From Vicia villosa (Eukaryota > Streptophyta > Magnoliopsida > Fabales > Fabaceae), in the NCBI RefSeq assembly GCF_029867415.1, contig NC_081183.1, positions 31,769,806 through 31,833,805 of the forward strand: a stretch of DNA of 64,000 nucleotides, in the 5' to 3' direction. Of the stretch, positions 12,961-25,600 are shown in pieces. The position numbers and the translations under genes were made by a program. Numbering within the stretch: the first letter of the stretch is position 1; each line of letters starts with the position of its first letter. Below the pieces are notes generated by a model. The model was given only the letters and a program-made list of their open reading frames with translations. It searched no databases and was not told the DNA's origin.

Positions 12961-14137
12961 ATAAGCAGCATAATGGATTCAACTATCACATGAAGCTGCA
13001 ATAGACTATGTAGTACTCTTTTTGTTATCCTCCTTCTCTTTACATCATTCATTTAGAGAGTATTTAAAGAATTATCAATTTTAAGTGATTACACCCCTAA
13101 GTGAATTGGCGAGTTTGTATACACTAAATGTTATGCTAATTAAATTAAAATCATGTTGCAGCACTAGTAGCCACGGCTGTAGTCAAAATTACAAATATCA
13201 TTTTAAACTATCAAAACTTCTGGTGGCGTTATAGACTTCATAACTTATGGGAAAGTATAGTAGATTTTCTCAGTGGGCTTTTATTGTAGAGATTTAGGAT
13301 TTTAAGAGACCTATAACTTTTTTGCTTTGGAAATTTGTATGGAAGGACAAATGTTAGAGAATCCTTGACGGTGTGATGTGACAGTTTTGCACCTTCCAAC
13401 TACTCTAATTAGGTGTGCATTTATGGTAAATCCATCTTAGGTTTAGTTGTACTAAAATCTTCATGGTGGATAATTTCTCCAATAGAGTGATGTTATCAAT
13501 ATTTCGTCATTGGATGATGTCAACAGTTCTTGATTTCTTGTTTTGTCATCCCTTTGGGTGGGGTTTATTCACGATCCTCATTCATTTTAACTCATAAAGA
13601 AATGTTGAAAATTTAGGGATCTCACATGATCAGATAGACGGATCAGACAGTGTATGAGTTAGGGTTATTATATGGATATTTTGGTCTGCTGAATTTAACC
13701 GGATTGAGAGAATGTGTGATTGGACACTTACTCTCCTGTTATTTATGAGAGCATGGTTAACTTTCCACTAACATCTTCCACACCGTTATGGACCAGGGAC
13801 ACATCACATCCAACGTTTGCACGCTTCAGGCGAGTCGCCTAGGAAGTAGGCGATGTATTCGAGGAAAATGCACCAGATCTAGTCATTGGGCGCTCAATCT
13901 TGAAAATGGGAAATCAGGAAGACATTGAGGGTGAGATGTTACATCAATTTTCTCTCATGTCGCCCCTTGTGGGTCTTTCACAAATATAACAATACATGGT
14001 TCCTCGAGCACGAGGGCTTGGAAAGGGCAAAGTGATTCAGTTATCTTTCTTTCCTCTCTATTTGGGTAACCCCTACAACATTCTTAGGTTGAGTCCCTCT
14101 TGTATAAGGTGAGTCGCTGTTATATGAGGCAAGTATA

Positions 14138-14139
<2 letters not shown>

Positions 14140-14211
<72 letters not shown>
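14140..14211. repeat. (TA)n microsatellite
   Basis: About 36 uninterrupted TA units. Confidence 0.98.
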
Positions 14212-14214
<3 letters not shown>

Positions 14215-14225
14215 GATAAATCACA

Positions 14226-14340
14226 TATTAGTAAGTTGAAGGAAATCAAATGTAAGTCAACCGAGGAAAATCAAACGTTAATCAACTAAGAGGAATCAAA
14301 CGTCAGTCAGTTAAGGGAAATCAAACATCAATTAAGGAAA
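14226..14340. repeat. Degenerate tandem repeat, about 28-bp unit
   Basis: Four imperfect units built on 'aagtcaaccgaggaaatcaaacgt'-like text follow each other directly after the TA tract. Spacing and core 'aaatcaaa' are kept; other positions drift. Confidence 0.7.
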
Positions 14341-15002
14341 GTGTGTGTTACATTGAATGTGATAGATGATGATTTTCCTCGGGAAGTCAAATTTGGATTT
14401 ACTTCTAAAATGGAAACATATGACAAATGTTTCAACGTCAAAGACTTTACACCCCTGTATTTTAACGATGAGAGGATAACTTTTTTATCAATGCCAAATC
14501 AGACATTGCAACATTAGACCTAAGAGCAATGGGATTTTAAAACCATACTTTGATAGGGAAGGGGTCAATATGCCTTCCCTGGATGGCTCGCCCACCCTCT
14601 ATTTCTACACGCATCCCAATACCATTCATGGTTTAAGAGTCTTAACACCTTTCACACCGTTAGAAGCCGAGTTTCAAGTGATTGCAAATGTCACTTCTTC
14701 TCAAGTTACACCCAACATCTGGGGTAAAAAATCTCAAATTCAATTTCACTTCATTATTCTTTCTCATATACTGACTTGAGCGTTAGAATGTTAACATTAC
14801 ATGTCTCCCACCCCACCACATCGGAAGCAGCAATTTGCCATCACTGTTGTTCCTCTTTTCATTTCTAATTTCATAATAAAACAAAAAGATATATGCAAAT
14901 TTATTGATGATTTATTAATAATTAACACTTAATAGTTTTTTTAGTTTTTTATAGCCTTTTATATTTCTAATAGGCTAGGTAGGTAGGCCCAAAAAATTCA
15001 TT

Positions 15003-15003
<1 letters not shown>

Positions 15004-15085
<82 letters not shown>
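15004..15085. repeat. (TAA)n microsatellite
   Basis: About 27 uninterrupted trinucleotide units. Confidence 0.98.
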
Positions 15086-16254
15086 CTTATCAATTGTTTG
15101 TTCATAACAGTGCCTTGTCATTTCCTCTTCTCATATGTTACGCATTGCACTATACTTTATTGCATCTCTCTCTATATATGTATTGTTAAAACATTCAATT
15201 TTATTTATCAAATGAATAAAGAACAACAAAGGAATTGAGAATATTTTTTTACTTTGATTTTTCGACAATAATGTGTACTACAGTGATTAGAGAAGGAAAT
15301 CAAATTGAAAAATATTTTAATTCAAAATGAAACCCTTTATCGTATGTTTACAAATCAAAAGCAACATTTGATCCGACCTTAAAAATAATGTAAGCCGTCA
15401 ATTTTTAATCGATTTTTGACCGATTTTCTAGTTTAAATCCCGATTCTTCTACACATCCCAATCTTTAAATCCAAATAAAGAGTTAGGGTTCTAATTTTTG
15501 ATCTGACCGATCGAACAAAGGCAGTCCAACCTAATTTTGATTACCATGATATTATTCATATGAAAGGAGACGAATTGAGTATTAACTCTAATTTTTTTTA
15601 ATCATTTCATTGTTTCAAATTTTTTGTGCACACTTACTCTTGCAAAAAATTGGATATTTTTAATAAAATAATACATTTTGATATTTATATTTTAAAAATA
15701 ATTTTTTTAAACATATATTACTAAAATATTTTTTATTGATTGAAATTTATACGAATTCCACTATATTACAAAGGTTTTATACAAACTTCATGATATCTAT
15801 AAATTTTATTAACTAATATTATTATATTTTTGAAACGTGTATAAGAATGTGTGTTGCTAACAAAATTTAATCATGCTCGTTCTAAGAAAAAATAGTCATT
15901 TAAAAAGTTTAATAGTTTTAAAAATAAAATTTATATTTTTAAACATGTGTTTTTTGTCCATTTAATAAATAGGAAAAAGATAAAATATAAAACTTAGTTT
16001 TCACGCAATTGGATTGCATTAAAAAATAATATACTTAAAAAAATTTAAAAACATATTTAAAAAAATATATTTTTACTCTTAATTATGGCAAAAGGTATGA
16101 AATCTGTTAAAAAAATAATAAAAGATATGAAATATTTATCATAAAAAAATATTAAATATTATTAAAATTTGAATATACATCAATAAAATAGATGATTTTC
16201 AATGGATAGTTATTCTTATTTATAATTTTTTTATTTTAATCATTGGATGTTTAA

Positions 16255-17567
16255 AGTGGACTTCGAAAAGACATATCATTCGGGAAATTCACAATACTTC
16301 GATTTTGTCATGGGTAGAATGTAAAATGGTGGAACTGAATTTATAAATGCCTTCGTACAAATCAGATGTCAATTTTGGTAAATGGGAGTCCTACTCAGGA
16401 GTTTACTTTCTTAGAGAAAAAGATCCCTTATCGATGTTTCTCTTTTTAATAGTGGCCGAGGGTTTGAATTTAATGATGTCAAAAGCAATTCAATTGGATA
16501 AGTTTGAAGGTTACCAATTTGACACATTGGTCATTGGGAAAAAGAGTTGGAAAAATGCATGGACAATTAAATCAATTCTTTAATTATTTGAATTGGTGTC
16601 GAGCTTGAAGATAAGTTTTCATAAATTAGTTGGCGTTAATATACAATTGGCATGGCTAAAGGAGGCAACTATGGTCCTGTCCTGAACTGTAAAATCATAA
16701 CTTGCCATTTAAATACATTGGACTTCCAATTGGGATTAACCACATAAGAGAATGAATATGAAAACAAGTTTTAGATTCGGTTAGACGAAGACTATTCGGA
16801 TGGAATAACAAACATTTATCAACCGGTGGTCATGTTGTCCTCTTAAAATTGGTCATGTATGCAATACCAGTTTACTTCCTTTCTTTCTTTAAATCACTGT
16901 CAGGTTTTACTTCCAAACTTGAATCCTTATTTAAAAAGTTTTTATGGGATGAGAGTGTGGAAGCTAAGAAAAGCATTGGATTCAATGAGATAAGGTGTCT
17001 CGAGAGAAGGCGGAAGAGAGGTTAGGCATAAAAAGTTTAAAATCTTTTAACTTAAACATTATTAGGCAAATGGAAATGACGTCTTCTTTTAGACAAAAAT
17101 AATTTATGGTATAGAGTTTTAGCAAGTAAGGTAAGGAAATGGTAGGATTGTCGGAGAAGGGGAAAATTGTCCAGTATGGTGAAAGGACATCCAAGGTGTC
17201 AAAAATAGAACATGGGGGATTTGTTTTGGATTGAATGCCTATAAAACTCAAAGGATTGATAGAAAATGAGAGAACATGTTTTTGTGGCTAGATCTTTGGT
17301 GTGAGGAATTACCACTAAAAGATAGATTTTGAAATTTCTTATAATTTATGAAGATAAAAACTTAAAAATAAAGGAACTCGGAGTAAGTGCATGCTAGTGG
17401 AATATCAATTGGAATAGAGACATATCACACGAAAAAGCTGTGTTAGAGAATGAGTTACAGGAAAAGTGACGGATGGGTGTCCATTACTTCAAGGAGGGCG
17501 GATAATTGGGTTTGGGGCTCAAGAACTTATTTCGTTAAAGAAGTTTATAATACACTTATGGAGAAAT
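16255..17567 (+). pseudogene. 5'-truncated L1-type LINE reverse transcriptase remnant
   Basis: Read across frames, the segment shows the order of a plant L1 ORF2: VDFEKTYHS near 16255, DPLSMFLFLIVAEGLNLMMS near 16420, TLVIGKKSWKNAWTIKSIL near 16525, then the thumb and connection region with RRLFGWNNKHLSTGGHVVLL near 16790 and SLFKKFLWDE near 16930. The catalytic FADD box is gone: a small deletion joins GYQF directly to DTLVIG. There are several stops and frameshifts, so it is dead. It runs into the SIRE-like LTR at 17568, which inserted into it; the rest of the LINE was not found on the other side. Confidence 0.85.
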
Positions 17568-18703
17568 TGTTAGAACAAGATTTGTTCTGATCAATATTCT
17601 TAGTTTTGATGATAACAATGTATATGAATTTTGTATGAGATAATGTGGTACTCTAATACTATGCAATTTCCATTTCAGGAATTATATAAAGAGTATGCAC
17701 AAAATCAGCGCAAGAAGCACTGACTCAAAAGGTTCAGCATGCAACATCAGAACATGGTCTGGCAAGACATCAGAAGATGGTCAAGCAGAATCAAAACATG
17801 GTCTATGGAAGCATCAGAAGGACTTGAGATCAGAAGCAGAAGCACTGAAGTTCTCATGGTATCACGCTCAGAAGCACTTCAAGGTCAGAAGACAAGAAGA
17901 TGCTCTGCACCAAGCTGTTTGACTCTGATGATATTCAAACGTTGTTTACACAAACATCAGATCAGAAGCAAGTACTAGCTGGCAGGCTACGCTGACTGAC
18001 AAAAGGAACGTTGAAAGCTATTAAAGGCAACGTCAGTAGACACAGGGAAAGCAAGGCTCGAGGTAGTTGACAAAAGAGTGAAACATTAAATGCAATGTTG
18101 TACGGAATACGCAAAGCATTAAATGCTCCCAACGGTCATCTTCTCAAACGCCTATAAATATGAAGTTCTGATGAGAAGCAAGGTTACGAATTATGAACTC
18201 TGAACAAACTTGCACAAACGTTGTTCAAATCAAAAGCTCTCTAACTTCATCATCAAACTCACTACATTGCTGTTGTAATATATTAGTGAGATTAAGCTTA
18301 AACTTAAGAGAAAATCACAGTTGTGATAATAGCTTTATAAGAACCATTGTAACTCTTAGAATTTGTTTACATTAAGTTGTAAGAATTAGAGTGATCAGGT
18401 TGTTGATCAGCATACTCTAGAAAGTCTTAGAGGATATCTAAGCAGATTGTTCCTAGAGTGATCAGGTTGTGATCAGTATACTCTAGAAGACTTAGAAGTT
18501 GTCTAAGTGGAAAACCATTGTAATCTTGTGTGATTAGTGGATTAAATCCTCAGGTGAGGTAAATCACTCCAAGGGGGTGGACTGGAGTAGTTTAGTTAAC
18601 AACGAACCAGGATAAAAATCATTGTGCAAATTTTTTTTATCTTACAAGTTTTAAAGCTACACTTATTCAAACCCCCCCTTTCTAAGTGTTTTTCTATCCT
18701 TCA
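17568..18703 (+). repeat. 5' LTR of SIRE-like copy A
   Basis: 1136 bp, TGTTAGAAC...CCTTCA, closely matching the 1135-bp LTR at 60604-61738. It holds a TATA box and a repeated motif of the form 'agagtgatcaggttgNgatcag' (18379-18480). Confidence 0.92.
18152..18160 (+). promoter_or_regulatory. LTR TATA box
   Basis: CTATAAATA inside the LTR. The same word sits at the matching place in copy B (61188-61196). It probably marks the retrotransposon promoter, with the transcript starting about 25-35 bp downstream. Confidence 0.7.
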
Positions 18704-18705
18704 AT

Positions 18706-18722
18706 TGACATCGGAGCGCCGG
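18706..18722 (+). other. Primer binding site (initiator tRNA-Met type)
   Basis: The sequence after the LTR, ttgacatcggagcgccggt, is a drifted version of the plant iMet PBS TGGTATCAGAGC. Copy B has ttggcattagagcgctggt at the same place. Confidence 0.65.
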
Positions 18723-18789
18723 TTCTAAGGTGCAAGCACTTAACCGTGTTTAGAAAAGATTCAGGAAGAGAAAAACGCTTCAGTACAAG

Positions 18790-20712
18790 ATGGCTGGTGA
18801 AGATCCATCACATACATCTACATCTGGCTCAACTGAGCAATACAATGGAAATGGTAACAATGGTTATACTAGACCACCATTATTTGATGGTGAAAACTTT
18901 GAATACTGGAAAGATAAACTTGAAAGTTACTTCCTTGGTCTAGATGGTGACTTATGGGATCTTCTTATGGATGGTTACAAACATCCAGTAAAAGCTACTG
19001 GCGTAAGGCTTACAAGATAAGAAATGAATGATGATCAAAAGAAGCTTATCAAAAATCATCATAAATGTAGGACTGTTTTGCTGAATGCTATCTCTCATGC
19101 TGAGTATGAGAAGATATCTAACAGGGAAACTGCCTATGATATATATGAGTCATTGAAAATGACCCATGAAGGAAATGCTCAAGTCAAGGAGACCAAAGCT
19201 CTTGCTCTAATCCAGAAATATGAAGCCTTCAAGATGGAGGATGATGAAAATATTGAGAAGATGTTCTCAAGATTTCAAACACTAACTGCTGGATTAAGAG
19301 TTCTGGACAAAGGCTACACCAAGGCTGATCATGTAAAGAAAATTATCAGAAGCTTGCCCAGAAGATGGGGTCCAATGGTGACTGCATTCAAGATAGCAAA
19401 GAATCTGAATGAAGTCTCTTTGGAAGAGCTAATTAGTGCCTTGAGAAGCCATGAGATAGAGCTGGATGCAAATGAGCCTCTGAAGAAAGGTAAGTCTATT
19501 GCATTAAAATTTAATTATAAAAAATGCACTAACGCTTTTCAGGCTGAAGAAGTAGATTCTGAAGAATCAGAAGAAGAAGAAGATGAACTGTCCATGATCT
19601 CCATAAGGGTAAACCATCTCTGGAAGAGCAAGCAAAGGAAGTTCAAGAGCTTCAGAAGTTCAAAGAAGCCTGAAAAAGGAGAATCTTCTGGAGGCAGAAG
19701 ATCTGACAAGAAGAAGGTCATCTGCTATGAGTGCAATGAGCCTGGACACTTCAAGAATGAATGTCCAAAATTTCAGAAGGAGAATCCCAAGAAGAAGTTC
19801 CATAAGAAGAAAGGTCTTATGGAAACATGGGATGATTCAGAATCAGAATCAGAATCAGATTCTGAAGGCGAGCAGGCAAACCTTGCACTGATGGCCACAG
19901 TGGATGACGGATCAGAATCTACATCAGAATCAGATTCTGAAGAGGTATTTTCTGAACTATCTAGAGAAGAGTTAGTTTCCAGTTTAACTGAACTTCTGGA
20001 ACTCAAGGCTCATCTTAGTATCAAATACTAAAAGCTGAAAAAGCAATTTGAATTTGAAACTAAGAAGCTGTAAGTGGAAAATTCTGAACGGAAGGAAAAA
20101 GTTTTAAAATTATCCAAAGATATTGGATCTCCTTCTGAATCAGAAAAATCCATTCCTAGTCTCAATCATATTCTAAAAGAATATGACTCGAGCTTCAGAA
20201 AGTTCCTATCTAGAAGTATTGGCAGAAGCCATCTTGCTTCTATGATATATGGTGTATCTGGAAACAAAAGGTTTGGTTTTGGCTATGAGGGTGATACCTC
20301 ACACAAATTTGAACCTGTTGATGATTTGAAAATCACATACAAGCCATTGTATGATCAGTTCAAATATGGCCACTCACATGATATTAGGCTCACTTCACAT
20401 GCCAAAAGCTTTAACACTACACACACCAAGAAGCATGTGACACAACCTAAAAAATATCATGCTGCCAAACTTAAAGAATATCATGTTTTTCCTCCTGTTA
20501 CTTATAATGCTAAACCCAAGCTCAATCATAACTTGAGGAAAACTAACAAGAAAGGACCCAAGAAATTGTGGGTACCTAAGGAGAAGATAATTTCTGTTGT
20601 AGATATCCTTAGCAGCAAAGAAGACAAAGCACAAAATGTCATGGTACCTGGACTCTGGGTGCTCGCGACACATGACGGGAAGAAGGTCTATGTTCCAAGA
20701 CCAGGTGCTTAA
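18790..20712 (+). pseudogene. Gag of SIRE-like copy A, three in-frame stops
   Basis: Structural capsid protein of a Ty1/copia element, 641 codons in one frame. The N-terminal part carries the copia gag core (YWKDKLESYFLG near residue 38). A CCHC zinc knuckle (CYECNEPGHFKNEC) starts at residue 312. Acidic Ser/Glu-rich stretches flank the knuckle. Stops interrupt the frame at 19018-19020 (TAA where copy B has CAA), 20029-20031 and 20071-20073. The start was chosen at the ATG after the PBS, matched in copy B. The C-terminal end overlaps pol in a different frame. Non-functional as written. Confidence 0.9.
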
Positions 20713-22183
20713 ATCTGGTGGAGAAGTCAAGTTTGGAGGAGATCAGAAGAGCAAGATTATTGGCTCTGGAACCATAAGTATTGGTAACTCTCCTTCCATA
20801 ACTAATGTACTTCTTGTAGAAGGATTAGCGCATAACTTATTGTCCATAAGTCAATTAAGTGACAATGGTTATGACATAATCTTCAATCAAAAGTCTTGCA
20901 AGGCTATAAGTCAGAAGGATGGCTCAATCCTATTTACAGGCAAGAGAAAGAACAACATTTATAAGATTGATCTTTCAGATCTTGAGAAGCAAAAGGTGAC
21001 TTGCCTTATGTATGTTTCTGAAGAGCAATGGGTCTGGCACAGAAGATTAGGACATGCTAGTTTGAGAAAGATTTCTCAGATTAACAAACTAAATCTGGTC
21101 AGAGGACTCCCAAATCTGAAATTCAAATCAGATGCTCTTTGTGAAGCATGTCAGAAGGGCAAGTTCTCCAAACCTGCATTCAAATCTAAGAATGTTGTCT
21201 CTTCCTCAAGGCCGTTAGAACTTCTGCACATTGATCTGTTTGGACCAGTCAAAACAGCATCTGTCAGAGGGAAGAAATATGGATTAGTCATCGTAGATGA
21301 TTATAGCCGCTGGACATGGGTAAAGTTCTTAAAACACAAGGATGAGTCTCATTCAGTGTTCTTTAAATTCTGCACTCAGATTCAATCTGAGAAGGAGTGC
21401 AAAATCATAAAGGTCAGAAGTGATCATGGTGGTGAATTTGAGAACAGATTCTTTGAGGAGTTCTTCAAAGAAAATGGTATTGCCCATGATTTCTCTTGCC
21501 CTAGAACTCCACAGCAAAATGGAGTTGTAGAGCGAAAGAATAGGACTCTACAAGAAATGGCCAGAACCATAATCAATGAAACCAATATGGCTAAGCACTT
21601 CTGGGCAGAAGCAATAAACACTGCATGTTATATTCAGAATAGAACCTCTATAAGACCTATTCTAAATAAGACACCTTATGAATTGTGGAAGAACAGAAAG
21701 CCCAGCATTTCATATTTTCATCCTTTTGGATGTGTTTGTTTTATTCTGAATACTAAAGATCATCTTGGTAAGTTTGATTCTAAGGCACAAAAATGTTTCC
21801 TTCTTGGATATTCTGAACGCTCTAAAGGCTACAGAGTATACAATACTGAAACATTGGTTGTAGAAGAATCAATCAATATCAGATTTGATGATAAGCTTGG
21901 TCTTGAAAAGCCAAAGCAGTTTGAGAATTTTGCAGATATAGATATTGATATATCAGAAGCTGTAGAACCAAGAAGCAAAGTTTCAGAAGCTGAAAATCTC
22001 AGAAGCAAAGAATCAGAAGATCAAGTTGCTGCATCTTTAGAGAATCTCAGAATTTCTGAAGAGCCAACAGTCAGAAGATCTTCTAGACTCATTTCGGCTC
22101 ACTCAGAAGATGTGATCCTTGGAAAGAAAGATGATCCTATCAGAACTAGATCATTTCTAAAGAATGGCAGCCAGAATCAGTAA
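20603..22183 (+). CDS. Protease-integrase part of SIRE-like pol (RT and RNase H missing)
   Basis: The frame opens after a TAG at 20600-20602, is +1 relative to gag, and overlaps gag by 110 bp. Counting from the first Met (20636): the aspartic protease motif YLDSGCSRHMTG comes at 4-15. The integrase zinc finger is His135, His140, Cys169, Cys172. The catalytic triad is Asp200, Asp263, Glu299, with normal D-35-E spacing (HIDLFGP, RSDHGGEF, NGVVERKN). The copia integrase tail with FGCVCF and GYSERSKGYRVYN follows. The frame ends just after RTRSFLK, where a full element would enter reverse transcriptase. What remains is open and could fold, but it cannot drive transposition alone. Confidence 0.9.
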   Translation: MSLAAKKTKHKMSWYLDSGCSRHMTGRRSMFQDQVLKSGGEVKFGGDQKSKIIGSGTISIGNSPSITNVLLVEGLAHNLLSISQLSDNGYDIIFNQKSCKAISQKDGSILFTGKRKNNIYKIDLSDLEKQKVTCLMYVSEEQWVWHRRLGHASLRKISQINKLNLVRGLPNLKFKSDALCEACQKGKFSKPAFKSKNVVSSSRPLELLHIDLFGPVKTASVRGKKYGLVIVDDYSRWTWVKFLKHKDESHSVFFKFCTQIQSEKECKIIKVRSDHGGEFENRFFEEFFKENGIAHDFSCPRTPQQNGVVERKNRTLQEMARTIINETNMAKHFWAEAINTACYIQNRTSIRPILNKTPYELWKNRKPSISYFHPFGCVCFILNTKDHLGKFDSKAQKCFLLGYSERSKGYRVYNTETLVVEESINIRFDDKLGLEKPKQFENFADIDIDISEAVEPRSKVSEAENLRSKESEDQVAASLENLRISEEPTVRRSSRLISAHSEDVILGKKDDPIRTRSFLKNGSQNQ

Positions 22184-22457
22184 CCAGAATCAAAAAATGA
22201 AAAGCTCTCTTCATCATCAGAAGCAAATGCAATACAACACAGCTGTCATCAAGTGTTTCTGATGGTGAACACGTGTTTGCACGAATGGTAAAAGCGTGAG
22301 TGAATCTGATGGGACGCCGCCCTAGGTAACTGTGTAAATCATTTCAATTACCACGTTCTCTCACCTAACGTCACTCATCATTTAATGCAGTTGATTTCAT
22401 TTGATTCTGTAACCGTTCATTCTCATAATTTTATTGCATTTTTTTTCAAATCCGTCT

Positions 22458-22466
22458 CTATAAATA
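22458..22466 (+). promoter_or_regulatory. TATA-like box ahead of the env-position ORF
   Basis: CTATAAATA occurs 139 bp upstream of the ATG at 22605, followed by a pyrimidine-rich leader (ctctctctc near 22505). This is the layout of a plant promoter and 5' UTR. It is the same nine bases as the LTR TATA box. Use as a promoter is inference. Confidence 0.4.
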
Positions 22467-22604
22467 CATTTCAAATCATAACGTTTATCTTTTTCGCTCC
22501 CATTCTCTCTCTCCTTATGCATGCATTTTTGTAACCTCTTTGCCCTTTTCTCTAACCCTAAGCGCAAACCCAGAATTTGTTCTTGCAATCTCAGTATTGT
22601 TTCA

Positions 22605-25600
22605 ATGGCTGCCCCATCATCTCTCAATGCTAGTTCATCTGCTCCTCTCCATCTTCAAGAAGAAGATCAAGAACTTGTTCCAGTTATCTCCTGCTCTATT
22701 CCCAAAAAGGAGTTAGAAGTTATCTGTGAACTTATGGTAGACTTTGACAGTCTTGAAGAACATGGGTATCATCTTAAAAAAGATATCATCTTTCAAGGAT
22801 GGACCTCTTTATTTGCTGAGATCTGTGGACCGGTTTACCCAGATCTTGTAAAGGAATTTTGGGTGCATGCTGTTGTTGCTCCTAAATCTATTCTGTCCTT
22901 TGTCCATGGGAAGTTTGTAGTTGTTACTGAAAACATCCTGAGAATGATGTTTGATCTAAGAAACCCTGAGGGTGCTCATGAAATTGATCTAAGGGCTGAA
23001 TGGGATGAAGTATTGGCTACTCTCTATAAAGATGTGAAGAAAACTGATCGTGTCAAGGGCATGAAGGATCTCTACAAAATCTGGACCAAGATTCTTCTGG
23101 GGTGTTTTTATCACAGGAAAGCAACCCATTCTGCAGATTTTGTCAACAATGAGCAGAAATACATTCTATATTGCATTGCCACTCAGAAGAAGGTTGATGT
23201 TATCTACATAATCTTCAACCACATGTGGAATGCTGTGAGGGATTCCAGAAATGCTTTCAGAAAGAAGAAGTGTACTATTATTCCTTTTGGAAGAATTATT
23301 ACAAATCTTCTAGTTCATTCCAAGATTGTTGAGGACCTGGAAGCTCAAGGGACAATCAAATATCTTGTTGTTGATACTGGAAGTTGCTTGAATGCTCTCA
23401 CTTTGAGAAAGATGAGTGTTATTGATGTTGTTGTTCAAACCCCTCAACCTCTTGCTGGAGCAAGAAGCAGAAGAGATCCTGTTCTTACTGACTTTGAGTC
23501 TTTCTTCAGAAGTGAGCTGCCAGAAGTCAGAACTATCTATCTGAACTCACTCAAAGAAGAAGAAGGCAAAGTTGCTCCTGCTAAAGGTGGTCGCAAGAAA
23601 GTTTCCACTTCCAGGCCTGCTGTTTCAGAAGATGTTTCAGAAACAGCACCTGATGCTGTTGTCAAGAAGGAAAGAAGGACAAAGAGAAAATTTGATCATC
23701 CTTCTGTTAACCAGGAAAAGGTTGTCCAAAGTGTAGCTGCTGCTACTGAAGTTGTTGAGAAAGCTGCTCAAGAAGAAGTTGTTGCTGAAGAAGTTCAGAA
23801 AGCTGTAGTTGAAAAAGAGACTGCTGAGAAGAAAAAGAAGAAGAAGAGAAATATGAAAAATAAGAATGTGGAAAGTGAAAAGGCTGTTGAAAAGAAGGAG
23901 ACAAGAAAAAGAAAATTAATCATTAATGATTTGGATGCAGAAGAAGAAGCTCAAGAAGTTGTGAATCAGCCAGAAGGAACTATTCAAGGACCAACAACTC
24001 AAGTAGTTGAAGGTCAGAAGGCTGCTGATAATGAGAAGGAGAGATTGGAATCTGCCAGAAGAAGAGAAATTTCTCTTGGAAAGGCAAAGATTGTGGAAGA
24101 GCAGAAGAGTAAGAAGCAGAGGAAGCTGGAGGCTGTGTTTGAAACAGTTCAGAAGGTGTCCAAAGGTATACATCTCTCTGAACCTAATTCTGTTCCTGCT
24201 TTACGTTCAGAAGTAGCACCAATAGTTGTTGCTCAAACCCCTGAACCAGTAAATCAACCAGAAAAAGCCCCATCAGAATCACCCATAAACATCCATGTTC
24301 TCACACCTCCTTCTTCTCCTGTAACCAAAACTCTTACTCCTCCTCATTCACCCATCACAAATGTTCCCATTCCTTCATCTCCACCCACAATCAACCTTGC
24401 TTCTGACCAGGCCCTTGAAAACCCTGTCCTTGATATACCACCCCTTCAAACTCTCTTTCCACCTCACACAAATATATCCACTTCTCAACCCCCACCTCAT
24501 GCAAACTATGAACCCATTCCTTCCACCTCCCAAAATAATCCTTTTGTATCAGATATTCCAGATTCTGCATCACATGAGCAATTGCTCTGTGACTGCAATT
24601 ACACACCCAAGCCTCGTCCTGAAGCTGAGATGGTAGTGTTAGATTCTGAGAATGAAGCAGAATCATCTTTTCGTTTGGATAGAGAGCCTCAACCCTATTT
24701 TGTCCCAAACCTAGATTCCCCCATAACCAAAATAAAATCCCGCCGAGCATACCCTATTGGTGTAATCTATGAAATGGTAAAGAGGAACGTCAGAAGAGTC
24801 TTTGATACTCTCAGAATAGTTGAACATGCTGGATTAAATGATGTTGCTATGCGAAAATTCATGAGAATCTTCCGAAGAAAAGCAGATGCTTATTTTGAAG
24901 AACTTCAGGAAATTTGTGTAGAACTCGCTCCACGACCTTGTGGAATTCTGAGACCCTATGAAGACTTCTGGTTCAGTCGTCTTGGAGGGAGATATATCTT
25001 TGAAGAGAAGGAATTCACTGATGAACTTGTAGAAGCACGAATTGCTGCGGATATGGAAGCTAATCCTTGCAGAGAGATTGTGGTCTGGAGACTTAAGTAT
25101 CCAGTTCTGACTGGAGACTTCAAGTCCTTGTTCGACTTTCTGAGGGAAAATTCTTCTGAGAAAGACCCCAATTTGGTCATTCCAGAAGTTGTTGACCCAC
25201 CAGAAGTTGAAGGTCCTTCTGCCCCAAGGAATCTTGCTGCCATTCTTCAAGCTCTTGAGAATGGAGATTCTGATCTTCCTGCTGCAGAATATGATGGAGA
25301 TGCTTCTATGGAAGAAGCTGATGCTGAAGATCATCCTGCTGGGACTATTCCTGTTGAGGAAAATCAAGGTGATGATCTAACAATGGAAGCTGCAGTTCAG
25401 AATGTTGTCCCTCTGAACAAAAGTTGTGAAGCTTTTTCTGGTGAACGCTCTCTTCTGGTGAAGACTCTAGAGGTTATTCAGAAGAACCAAGCTGAGCTAT
25501 CTTCTCGCATGGACGCGCAAGATACTACCAATGCTGAGTTCCGCACTTTCATGGAGAGGCAGGCTGAGAGCAATGCTGGGATTCATGACATGCTGGCCAA

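Larger units (their letters stand above)
12718..16254. other. Intergenic DNA with simple repeats, no gene recognised
   Basis: The first 130 bp resembles the 3' flank of thioesterase copy 2 ('cttgattcaaggtttaaaat' at 12831 and near 33161). The rest is AT-rich with microsatellites and a degenerate 28-bp tandem repeat (14226-14340). The ORF at 14570-14779 has no family resemblance I can name. Confidence 0.5.

Noticed and set aside
19539..20006. Antisense Ser/Asp-rich ORFs over gag (also at 62573-63043)
   Set aside because: Shadows of the acidic gag stretches on the other strand; no start context or domain.
24391..25367. Antisense ORFs of 95-177 codons across the env-position ORF
   Set aside because: Mirror frames of a long real ORF; composition is not protein-like.
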